Source of the DNA: Synaphobranchus kaupii
Taxonomy: Eukaryota; Chordata; Actinopteri; Anguilliformes; Synaphobranchidae
Assembly: GCA_029718625.1 (NCBI GenBank)
Contig: CM056391.1
Coordinates: forward strand, 20,931,218 to 20,995,217
Direction: 5' to 3'
DNA: 64,000 nt
Shown here: piece by piece, positions 11,515-21,034 of the stretch
Layout: every line of letters begins with the position of its first letter
Position numbering within the stretch: the stretch's first letter is position 1
Position numbers and translations under genes: made by a program
The notes under the pieces: model-generated
What the model was told of the DNA's origin: nothing
What the model saw: the letters and a program-made list of their open reading frames with translations, nothing else
Database searches by the model: none

Positions 11515-12411
11515 ATGGCGAGCGACAAGAGTGACAGCAGTACAGCAGGGAGTTTTGAGGTGGAGGAGTTTGGAGTGGAGGAAGAGGATTCCTTCGTGGT
11601 GGAAGACTCTCCTCGCGAAGATGTTTCTCGGGCAATACAGCCGTATTCATTCGAGCCACTGGCAGCAGCAGCCGCAGCCGCCGCCCCGGCTGTATTAGTT
11701 GAGCAACGTCTTCGCGAGGAGAGGACCCGGGATGTAACCGAATGGTAAAGCTAACGTTACCTAGCTAAGTTAGCTTGTTTGTCTGCCTAAAGTAACGTTA
11801 CTATTGAATACATTCAAATACACAGCAAAACCCAGTCACACAGTAACGTTAGTATATTGAACATGGCTGGTTGTAGCGCCCTCATAACTTCACTTGGTCC
11901 GGAGAGAATTATCATTTATTAGCTAACATTATTCATAAATGATATAGCTAATATAACTAGCTAGCTAAGTTACCAGTTCTCTCTGGACCAAACGGGGCTA
12001 AACTCACACACAATAGACTGCCTTGCATTACCTAACTTATCGATACATTCCGTCCGAGTTACTGACCAACTCTGGTTTTGCTAGGGCTACATCAAATGTA
12101 TTATTGCTATCGCTTATTAGCTAACGTTACGTATTCATAAAAGATAGCTCACACAATAGGTTGCCTTCAACCCCACATTAGCTATTACCTATCAGTAATG
12201 TCAACCGTTTGCAAAAGCATTTTTGTTGTAGTTTGTACAGATAACTTGCATGTAAACAGAAACAAACTAATGTCCCAACAGGTGTGCTTGTGGCCACTGC
12301 TCTAACCTGTCCCCTCCAGAAAACTTATGTTGCCGTGAGGTTACTGAGGTAACGTTATGTCAGCGTAGTTACGAAGCTATTCTTGATTTGTCTAATACTG
12401 CTGTGCCGTAG
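11515..12411 (+). CDS. P2RX7 C-terminal-like cysteine-rich protein, two exons, truncated
   Basis: The start at 11515 has a good context (AAAATGGCG). Exon 1 (11515-11744) encodes an acidic Ser/Glu-rich N-terminus, then IQPYSFEP, a poly-Ala run and a charged LREERTRDVTE stretch. Donor GTAAAG follows. The acceptor CAACAG ends at 12281, and exon 2 (12282-12411) reads in frame WCACGHCSNLSPPENLCCRE, then VTEVTLCQ to a stop at 12409-12411, 119 residues in all. The WCxCGxC...LCCRE pattern matches the cysteine-rich cytoplasmic domain of P2X7 receptors. The short acidic N-terminus with an IxPYxFEP motif is like stand-alone P2RX7-C proteins of fish and invertebrates. Those proteins continue well past the CCRE motif, so the remainder is deleted or lies on an unseen exon (a GTAACG donor candidate follows at 12349). 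There are no membrane segments. Function unknown; it could bind metal or nucleotide as the receptor domain does. Confidence 0.6.
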
Positions 12412-12513
12412 TCGGGCATGCTTGGCCCAACTGTATAATAGTGGCCAATACATGTGCAATTACACAATGTCACAAATACAATGTAATAGGTATATTGTAC
12501 TTAGCTGTTTTAC

Positions 12514-12789
12514 GGTGGGAGATGATCCATCCATCACTGTTGGGATGGCACCTGGCTTCAGCGACAGAGTTTTATAGAAACCCATCTCAAAGCCAGTTAA
12601 ATTGTGGTAGCAGTCCGGTGTGAAGTCCGCGTTGCACACTAGTAGGGCTTTCTTCGGCAAGTCCGCGTGCTCTACACCGATAGCTTGAAGCCACTGGCTA
12701 AGTAGCACTGGGTCTCTCGGCAGATTATGAAAGCCAGCAGAGCCGGTGGCGTTGCACCGAGGAACGATACATCTCTGACTCCTTGGCAT
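12514..12789 (-). CDS. THAP-domain zinc-finger protein, first exon
   Basis: Starting at 12789, the minus strand encodes CIVPRCNA (first zinc-ligand pair), FHNLPRDP, the invariant Trp in SQWLQAIG, LLVCNADFTPDCY, and a GAIPTV box near the end. This is the order and spacing of a THAP DNA-binding domain, about 85-90 residues. A donor GTAAAAC at 12513 closes a 92-codon exon. Later exons are not recognisable. THAP proteins bind DNA, and the domain occurs both in host regulators and in transposases of P-element and Kolobok type. The residue expected to be the zinc-binding His (CxxH) is Asp here (VCNADF), which may disable zinc binding. A TATA box and CRE lie upstream. Confidence 0.75.
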
Positions 12790-12976
12790 AATGCAGGCAA
12801 GTTAGCTAAAGATACCAAGTAGTAAGACGTCGTATATGAATAACTGTAGCTCGATATAAGTCGTAATATTAACGTTAGCAATAATACAAAGCAATTCGCA
12901 TTTGAACTTGAACTAGCTAATTAGCAGTACAAGGGTCTCAGTCTCAGAAGGAAAAAAAAAAAATCGTCGTTCTCTG

Positions 12977-13063
12977 CTTTTATACCACGTGCCCAGCCAA
13001 GACCCACCCACAGGACCACCTCAAGTCCATCCATTTTTATGTTAAGGATCTCGTGACGTCACG
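12977..13063 (-). promoter_or_regulatory. Putative core promoter of the THAP gene
   Basis: On the minus strand, in order toward the gene: a perfect CRE palindrome CGTGACGTCACG (13052-13063), an E box CACGTG (12986-12991), and a TATA box TATAAAAG (12984-12977). The THAP start codon follows about 190 bp downstream. The arrangement is seen directly; activity is inferred. Confidence 0.5.
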
Positions 13064-13228
13064 AATCCCCGGAAGCCAGCATATTGGTAAGTCTACACAA
13101 AAACTCAGATAAAACCATTTTGACTAAACATTAAATTTTCGGACATAAACAGTTGTGTATGATCATAATCTAACTCAAAACAGGTTTTCAACGGGAAAAG
13201 TCGGTTTTTGACTGCAGTATCACTTTAA

Positions 13229-14962
13229 CAAATATGACCTTCAGAAGCATACTTCTGTGTATTTATTTCTCATACAAGTGCTCCAAAAAGCCTAATCAGA
13301 TTCATTTATTTATTTTGGTGGGTGTTAGGCCAGGCCTGTCCTCTGCTATAACAAAAGTTCAGGTCAGCCAAAGTCCATACTTCATTCTTGTTATCACAGA
13401 TTCTAACATATACTGTTAATTCCCTGCAGGAAAACCATCCTGGTCACAGGTTTTAAAACATGCAATGCATGTGGACCATATGCACTGATACAGAAATGAA
13501 TATATATATATAAACTTATGCCGGGCTGTAATCCCGTTCAGCAATGCAGGCATGAGCAGAGTGGGTGAAAGTCTCTCTCAACTAACTGTACTGTTATGTG
13601 AAAGCGCAAAGTCAATCTCATTGTTGATTAGTTCACAATGGGAACCGGTCTGTCTCTTTGATTGGTTCATGTCATGAGCCAAAACAAGAAATCGGCCAAA
13701 TCACTGGTTTTAGAATGCAGAATTTGAGGGTATAAACACATGGTGCTGGATTTCTCTCACAGCAGCTCTTTCTATGATTGGTACCAACTAAGCATGACCG
13801 TTCCCTGATATCTTTCTTTAAAAAGTTGCCTACTCCAGCTTTATCCTGTTTTTGTGGGGAAGTGTAACTGGATGGGGTTGTCCAAATCTGTTGAGGATCA
13901 GGATGAAGATTTGGACGAAATACTAAGGAGCTGCAGATATAACAGAGCTACACAAACTGTATTGTTTTACTTACAACTTTTTGTTGATGTTTTCATTGAC
14001 CATTCATATTGGCCTATGGCTTTTTGGAGTTGTTTGGGAATAAGCACAACCTCCACACACAGTAAAATGTCCAGTGTTAATTCAATTCAATATTTTTCTC
14101 TCTTGGTTAAGCTCTATAGTACCACTTCTGTGTAATCTTTGTGCCCATCTGGCATATTATCTGATATTTCATCGGTTAAATTAGCCAGCAACGTTCTTAC
14201 ACTGTCACAAATTGATCCCTTCTGATATCTCCAAAACTGATATCCTCAGTTGATATTCACAATGTTTTGTGTATAAATTACTTTGTATAACTTCTACCTA
14301 CTTTTGGTCTATTACAATGTTTGATATAAGAAGTATTGAGACATGGTAAACTTTTTTTTTAACCAGACTTTGACTTAGTGGTAGAAAGAAGGGGTCCTGA
14401 TGTGGCCAAGTTTTTGGAGGGGCAAACAAATTCAATGCTCTGTGATCTATGAAAAGTAGGCTACTAAATGCACACCTGAAAAAGGCTTATCACAGGTGCA
14501 TAGAGGAGACACAAACTGAAATCAATGAAACAAACTCCTGCACACTGTGAGATACTTGCAAAAAGACATTTAGTAAGTGTAAGTTATCAAGGGTCTGAGC
14601 TATCAAACGAACCCCAAACCATCACTCTGTTGCCAGATATGGAGTAGATGTGGATGGATCACTTTAAGGGTTGTTTCTCCTGACTTTTTTCCCCATAGAG
14701 TTCTATAGGAAAATGAAAAAATGCTACATGAAAATAAATGTATAAAGCATTTGTAACATTTACACTGGAATGCAGATAGCATTCAATTTGTGCTTTCCTC
14801 ATCAGCTCCTGAAGGGTAGCCTAAGCAGATATTTTAGTAGGACAAGCACTGAGGATAGTGGTGTCATTTCTCACACCCTTCTGAAAGCAGTGATCCCATT
14901 CGCTAAAGCAGCCTTATAGAGCTTCAAGGACATCGGTGCAAAATAAAACACATCAAATAAAC
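13229..14962. other. Unannotated DNA
   Basis: No gene recognised. A short TA run lies near 13499-13511. The open frame at 13854-14135 has no known motif. Confidence 0.5.
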
Positions 14963-15110
14963 CAAAACAAACATCTCACGCTGAAAGACTACAAATCATT
15001 ATAATTATCATCACAATGGAAATGACACTAACGAACGTGGTGACACTGATGACCCTAATACAATGGTATTGAAAACAGAGAGAGGAACTCTTGCAGGCTA
15101 GAGTTGATGA
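14963..15110 (+). repeat. Diverged duplicated block, copy A
   Basis: Contains ACAAATCATTATAATTATCA, ACAATGGAAATGACACT and GAGGAACTCTTGCAGGCTAGA. The block at 15822-15950 repeats these in the same order and orientation with many substitutions. Either an old local duplication or two copies of an unknown dispersed repeat. Confidence 0.5.
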
Positions 15111-15430
15111 AGCTGGCTGCACGAACAGACACAATCTTGATTACTTGTGTTGTGGTGTGATTCAAAAATGAATGATTCAATTAGCACAGAAAAGAGGTAG
15201 GGAGGTCACATTACTCAGTGGAATTTAGTGATGAGCTTCCCGGCACTGTTATTCCCATTAATCGCACCAAACAGCCTGATGTGGCTGTGGGCAGACCTTT
15301 CCCACTCCTTCATATTGCAATTTTGTCTGCCTCTAAGTCATCATCGGCATTTAAATGGAACCAGCCTGTTGTTATAGGAGTCATCAATGTGAGTCGATCA
15401 GGATTTTTGCAGAGGTTGGGGTGGAAGGGA

Positions 15431-15630
15431 CGGCAGTGTAGTATAATGGTTAAGGAACTGGCCTTGTAACCAAAAGGTTCCCAGGTATGACACTGCTGTT
15501 GTATCCTTGAGTAAGGTACTTAACATGAATTGCTTCAGTATATATCCAGCTGTATGAATTGATGAATGTAATAAGAAGTTGTGTAAGTCGCTCTGGATAA
15601 GAGCGTCTGCTAAATGCCTGTAATGTAATG
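15431..15630 (+). repeat. tRNA-derived SINE with LINE-like 3' tail
   Basis: The full 200-bp unit starts GGCAGTGTAGTATAATGG (A box), has a decayed B box, a body ending GAAGTTGTGTAAG, and a tail CGCTCTGGATAAGAGCG, TCTGCTAAATGCCTGTAATG. AAGGGA flanks it on both sides (15425-15430 and 15631-15636), a likely target duplication. The tail is nearly identical to the end of the L2-type LINE at 20009-21034, so that machinery probably mobilised it. Confidence 0.85.
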
Positions 15631-15821
15631 AAGGGAGTCATTCATCAATTGTCGTCACTGACTGTGTGTGTAGCAGGGGTAATAGAGCCATTTAAAAGTT
15701 GACGTGACCATTGCCCATCCCCATATTATTAGGGTCAAGCACCATAGATGCAAAGTGACCCAATTGTTATTGTACAGATTAGCATGTAAACTTTTAAGAA
15801 TGTTTCATCAGATCAAAGCAA

Positions 15822-15950
15822 AACAATGTGAAAAAGCCAAAATACAAGCTGAAAAACTGTAAACCATCATAATTATCATGACAATGAAATGGCACTGATG
15901 AAGATGATGACATCATTCAAGGAACACTTGCAAGCTAGATTGAACTTGAG
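15822..15950 (+). repeat. Diverged duplicated block, copy B
   Basis: Second copy of the block at 14963-15110. Matching landmarks are ACCATCATAATTATCATGAC, ACAATGAAATGGCACTGATG and AAGGAACACTTGCAAGCTAGA. It lies about 860 bp from copy A, and the SINE inserted between them. Confidence 0.5.
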
Positions 15951-16639
15951 CCAGTGAATTGCAGGTCTGTGTATTTCCATCAATTACTTCAAAAACTGGA
16001 AATATTGTTAAAAATATTGTGAAAATATTGTTAAAAACGAGACGCCAAATAAAAACTATAGGCTATTTTTTATTACATATAAATAATTGCAATATAATAT
16101 TACATATAATAATTACATTTTATGTGGAAATAAAATTACAGTGTTTAGTGAACATAGTATTTAACCATTTTCCTTTTTTTCATAATTCAAAAAAACTTCC
16201 AATGGACCTCTTGCAATAAACTCATGGTTCAGATATGCTCACATCTCACATTTACATGCACATCATTATCTTGTTCAGAAAACCCTCAAGTATTCGGGTT
16301 ACCATATAGCGTCCTATATTCTAATATTTCTGAGGGTCCTTGGAGTCTTCCTAACTCATGCACCCCTGCCCATATGTGCCCCCCTCCAGCTAATCACAGG
16401 CCCCAACAGGCTACCAATTGCTGAACCATAATTCTGGGAAATAACATGAAGTCAGAATGGCTCTGCTTCACTCACCATATGCAGAGTAATCCTGCACTTC
16501 TAACATTTATACATTTCTCCTGGAACATCACCAATCTACAGGTACTTTGCAATCTCTAGTCTTCACAATGGAACGCATCCGTTCATTGAAGCTGTTGTTT
16601 TCTTATTTTGTGCCCATTCAATAATATCCTTACACTTTT

Positions 16640-17400
16640 TCCCTCCAGCAGTGTTATAATTAGCAACTAATTAGCTGTGGCCATTGCCATGATATTACTG
16701 GGGCAGAAAATTTAGTTTGTGCCTTTGTTGCATAGTTTTGAGGAAAAGTTTGTGCTTAATGTACTCTGACGTTTTAATGTTTATGGAATGGATGTTTGTG
16801 GATGAGTCATCCTTAGATTATTGTAGAGGGTTCTTTTCTTTAATGCTCCAGGCAGCAATAGTATGCAGATTTTAATAGAATGTAAGGGCAAGGGTCATCC
16901 AGAGGGAGAGATGATCATGCCCTCTTTGAAAGTCAGTTAGCATTTAAAATGGTAATTTTGGTGTGCACACTAATATTAAAGTGTCTTGAGGAGTTAGATA
17001 ATGTTAATCGAGTGCTCTTTTTGCATGCCCTGCCCTGTAAAAACACACCCACTTATGCCGGTTTGTTAAAATGGCTGTTTTTTAATCTAGTGTAAGGGAG
17101 AATGGTAGTTCTTAAATAAAATGAGGAAAGAGTTAAGTGGAACAGGCTAATTTTCTTTACTCTAAACCGTTTGTATGCATCATGAGAACTTGGTGTACAA
17201 CTTAACAGTTTGAATTCTCTCCCGCTGGTACACTTTAAATGCTAATAAAGATCCAACAGAAATAATGATGCTATTTTATTCCACTAATGCAGTGACTATC
17301 ATTTATCATAGTCAGTAATTGGAAATATTTGGCAGATTTAATTGATGCGCCCTTGGTTTAAACCTCTGTAACTGATGTGAAAGAGCTAATGTTTCCTATC
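16640..17400. promoter_or_regulatory. Candidate non-coding regulatory block
   Basis: A stretch of mixed-complexity, repeat-free DNA with clustered homeodomain-type cores (TAATTAGCAACTAATTAG near 16659-16676) and no open frame of note. It resembles vertebrate conserved non-coding sequence in texture only; conservation cannot be judged from one genome. Confidence 0.2.
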
Positions 17401-17639
17401 CATTGAATTTGGAATGTTCAATGCATGATTTGTACTACTGGTTGTTAGTCCTCCTCCTCACTGCCAACTCTTGGTCGTTGCATAATCATAACTCACATAC
17501 TATGCACATGCTCTTCAGAAAGATCCCTGTGCAGTAGTCACTTTCAAAGCAGTAACATGACTCATCTCCATATTTCTTACAGAAATGGTATGTTCTGCAA
17601 TTATTGAAAATATATTATCAATGTCAGAAAAATACTGTA

Positions 17640-17770
17640 ACACTTATATATAATAAATGGCAAATATACAACGTATATTTTGCAATTAAATATATTTATG
17701 ACTCAAAAAAAGCCCATATATTTGCAATATATTACAGCATATGTCACTTTTGCCATCTATATATACAGCA
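17640..17770. repeat. AT-rich imperfect palindrome
   Basis: GGCAAATATAC with TATTTTGCAATTAAATATA on the left is loosely complementary to ATATATTTGCAATATATT and TTTTGCCAT on the right. It could be a decayed MITE or simple AT-rich DNA. Confidence 0.3.
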
Positions 17771-20008
17771 TATAAATCACAGTTTTCTCTACTGTTTGTG
17801 AATGGGATTTTGTGTCAGACTGTAGGTTGTTTATGAAACACTGTGGTACCCCTCCTGATTCTTGTCTTGTGGACCAACCTGCATTGCTCTTTGTATTTAT
17901 TATTTCTAAGCCCTCTGAAACTCCCATGCAGCTGCCTATAAACATACCCCTGTAGCAAGGGCACCGGTTGGGTATTACCTGCAACCTGTGAGCAGCTGTA
18001 AGGATGAAAATGAAATACCTTATGACCTATTGAAAAACATGCATCAGTCACAAAGCGGCTTTAAAAAACAAAAACAAAAGAACAACAAAAAAATCAGCCC
18101 TGCATGTGAAATACTGTTTGAAGGCCTCATATCTTGAGTTTGAACCAGAGGAAACTAAAAATGTAATTCCTCCATCCCTCAGAGATCAGATGCATTCACT
18201 GTGCACCGCAGTCACTCCAAGAGCTCAGTGAATTGCCACAAGCAGGATTAAGTTTTCCATAATGGTGATATTAGAAATTAAGAGCGGTTCAGAAATGTGA
18301 AAACATATCAATTGAGATTATAGACAAGAAACATTATTTTTATTGAAAATATTTCATTGCCTTTTCCAACTCATAGACTTATAGACACTGAAATAGTGAT
18401 GTATTGTGGCCACATTGAACACTGCAAACTGTTACGTCTTTGCTACTACATGATAACATGCTAAATTCAAAGTCAGATGGCAAAGTCATTTTTACGCAGG
18501 TTCATTTTATTTCTTAAACAGCCAGTGGATCAATCAGAGTGACATTACTAAATGTCACTGATGGATGAAAATATTATGGTGCTATGTAGAAAATGTTAAA
18601 GTTTTAATGCAAAAAAATAGTCATAAATCAAAGCCTGGCATAATATTCATTTTTGGCTACTGCAAAACGTGCATTAATCAATTTCTACAAAGCAATGGAC
18701 TGGTTATTACAGTATATGTGTACATTTTTCATCGCTTGTGTTTGGCTTAGACAGGGCACAGTAACATTTCCATTATTAATATGAAATTATTTGCGCACGC
18801 TATATTTTCCTTGTTTCATTTATTCTGTGAAAGGGCAGACTTAATGTGTTGGTTACAAAAAAGCCACATTATACCCGCAGACAAAGCCTCTTGTGGTGGT
18901 ATGGCAACCTTTAATATGAAATGCAATGGCTACAGAATTGTCAATATTTCTTCTCGGCAGCAGTATGTACATGCGATTATGGTTTGTAGTCGAAACATGA
19001 TTGCATAGGAATTAGCAACTGCCCTTTTCACATATCTTTTGATAACCAAATGATCTGCCTTGGTTTGTAAAAAAAAAAAGGTAAAGTAGAAGAGTAAAGG
19101 ATCTGTGATATATTAGTGACCTCTGACAGAGCTGGACTATTTCCATTTTAAGTAAGGATTAAGGCAAAAGGCCTTAACTTCATTTTTGGTCGAAAATTAG
19201 TTATTGTCATTTTTGGAACATTAAATATCTACTTTATCATATGGACAAATATCTTGAGTCAATTGTGTGTTTTTTTCCGAGAAAATAGTGGGTTTCCTAC
19301 CTACAATACATTTGGCTGGACAACAAAAAAACTTTAAAGTCATTTTTTTCAGCTCTACACTCTGGCGAGTTAAGGATTTTTGCCTTTGTAGGGCAGCATT
19401 GTCATTGGCTTTGTCCCATTCTCAGCAGCCAAACCAATTCATAAAATTGAGTACTCCTTGGACAAAAGTATTTATTGTTTATTTATTTGAATATACTGTA
19501 GCTGTAAATGCATAGGCCGGAGATGTGAAGGACACACAAATTGACAGAAATATCCCCAGAAAATTCACTTAATACAGCCTGTTTGTTTCTCATAATTGCA
19601 TGTGCAAAGACACCAGTGAATTCCTACGTTTAATCCCAGATAATATACATAAGGCATATTTATTTCTCTTTGCTTTGTTGACTTTACAGTAATTGCTGCA
19701 TTCACTTGCTAAATCCCCTTTAAAATGCATGCTAATCCTAATTGTAAACCAATGCATATGTCTCCCCCTTCTCACATTTCCTGGTTCTCCTTGTATGGAA
19801 AAATATTCCTTTGACAGATCATTCCTCGTTGGAAATTGTTTTGGATTTGTTGTAGGTACACTGATCCTGATTGTGATGGTTTTTACAACAATTTGAATTA
19901 GCTTGTTTAAAGTTCTATTTTTCTTAAAGGTTATATTGCAGGTTATGCACCATATTATTACACCATATTGTAAAATATATTTAGCGAACATCTGTGGTAA
20001 TTTGATGT
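17771..20008. other. Unannotated DNA
   Basis: No gene or known repeat recognised. The overlapping frames at 19590-20027 are AT-rich and lack motifs. Confidence 0.5.
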
Positions 20009-21034
20009 TGGGATGGCTACCCATCACCCGAAGCTCAACCTTGACAAAACAGAGCTCCTCTTCATGCCGTACAAGACCTCCCCACTACATGACCTCTCCA
20101 TCACCGTTGACGGGACCGTGGTGGCTGCCTTCCGCTCTGCAAGGAACCTGGGGGTGATCCTGGATGACCGGCTGGACTTCAAAGAGCACATCAGGGTGAC
20201 GGCACGGTCCTGCAGGTTCCTCCTGTACAACATCAGGAGGATTCGACCGTACCTGACCACCTACTCCACCCAGCTTCTTGTCCAGACCATGGTCACCTCA
20301 CGCCTGGACTACTGCGACTCCCTGCTCGCAAGCCTACCAGCCTGCACCATTCTGCCTCTTCAACTGATCCAGAATGCAGCTGCCCGGCTTGTGTTCAACC
20401 TCCCGAAATTTTCCCATGTAACCCCCCCTGCTGAGGTCACTCCACTGGCTGCCAGTTGCAGCCAGGATCAGGTTCAAAGTTCTGACCCTGGCCTACACTG
20501 CAGCCAATAGGACAGGCCCCGCCTACCGGCAGGACTTAATCCAGAACTATGTTCCTGCTCGACCACTTCGCTCTTCTACAGCATGGCGACTCGCACTTCC
20601 CCCCCTCCATGTCAACGGCTCTTGCTCGTCCCGACTGCGGAGTTTTTCCACCTTAGCTCCTCAGTGGTGGAATGAACTTCCCATTCCCCTACGTTCTACT
20701 CCAACCCTGCCTGCATTCCGTCGAGGCCTGAAGACACACCTCTTGACTGATATTCTAACCTAGGAATATCAGTTCCCTGTGTTTACTAGTTCCCTGTGTT
20801 TTCCTGTCTGTTTGTTATAGTTTATAATAGTATTTAGAATAGAAGTGTAGTATAGCTGATTTACCCACAGCTTACTGTGAACTACAGTCAACATTCATTA
20901 CTAGGGATAGCTGCTACATTATGGGAAGGATGTGCTTTGTCTTATCTGTTCCGTAGTGATCTTGATGATGTCTCTGTATGCACTTATTGTACGTCGCTTT
21001 GGATAAAAGCGTCTGCTAAATGAATGTAATGTAA
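20009..21034 (+). mobile_element. L2-type LINE, 5'-truncated
   Basis: A copy of the 3' end of a CR1/L2-clade retrotransposon. Coding sequence for the end of the reverse transcriptase protein runs to a stop at 20761-20763. A 3' untranslated region follows and ends TCGCTTTGGATAAAAGCG, TCTGCTAAATGAATG and a TGTAATG repeat. GC content rises sharply against the AT-rich flanks, as expected for a recent insert. The left end is abrupt at about 20009, typical of 5' truncation. Confidence 0.9.
20013..20763 (+). pseudogene. L2-type reverse transcriptase C-terminal fragment
   Basis: The first frame reads LNLDKTELLFMPYK, ITVDGTVVAAFRSARNLGVI, RLDYCDSLLASLP and LIQNAAARLVFN, the end of an L2-clade reverse transcriptase with its C-terminal extension. 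In a run of seven C (20422-20428) the frame shifts. The next frame is open through LHWLPVAARIRFKVLTLAY, NRTGPAYRQDL, LAPQWWNELP and LPAFRRGLKTHLLT to the stop at 20761. Only this one lesion separates it from an open frame, so the copy is young, or the C run is a sequencing error. The catalytic FADD region lies upstream and is absent. Confidence 0.9.

Larger units (their letters stand above)
11321..13224. mobile_element. TTAA-flanked DNA transposon carrying P2RX7-C-like and THAP genes
   Basis: The 1904-bp unit is bounded by TTAA at 11317-11320 and 13225-13228. Inverted ends are AGAGATACTGCAG and, on the other strand, AGTGATACTGCAG (12 of 13 match). It holds two genes pointing at each other: a cysteine-rich ORF on plus (11515-12411) and a THAP zinc-finger exon on minus (12789-12514). 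TTAA target sites are typical of piggyBac and Kolobok elements. Kolobok-type transposases are known to carry THAP domains, which favours Kolobok (inference). No transposase catalytic domain is seen, so this copy is probably internally deleted. Confidence 0.65.

Noticed and set aside
12672..12881. 69-residue minus-strand frame
   Set aside because: Alternate-frame shadow of the THAP exon.
15431..15510. tRNA gene
   Set aside because: A-box head of a SINE with decayed B box, no acceptor stem and a LINE tail.
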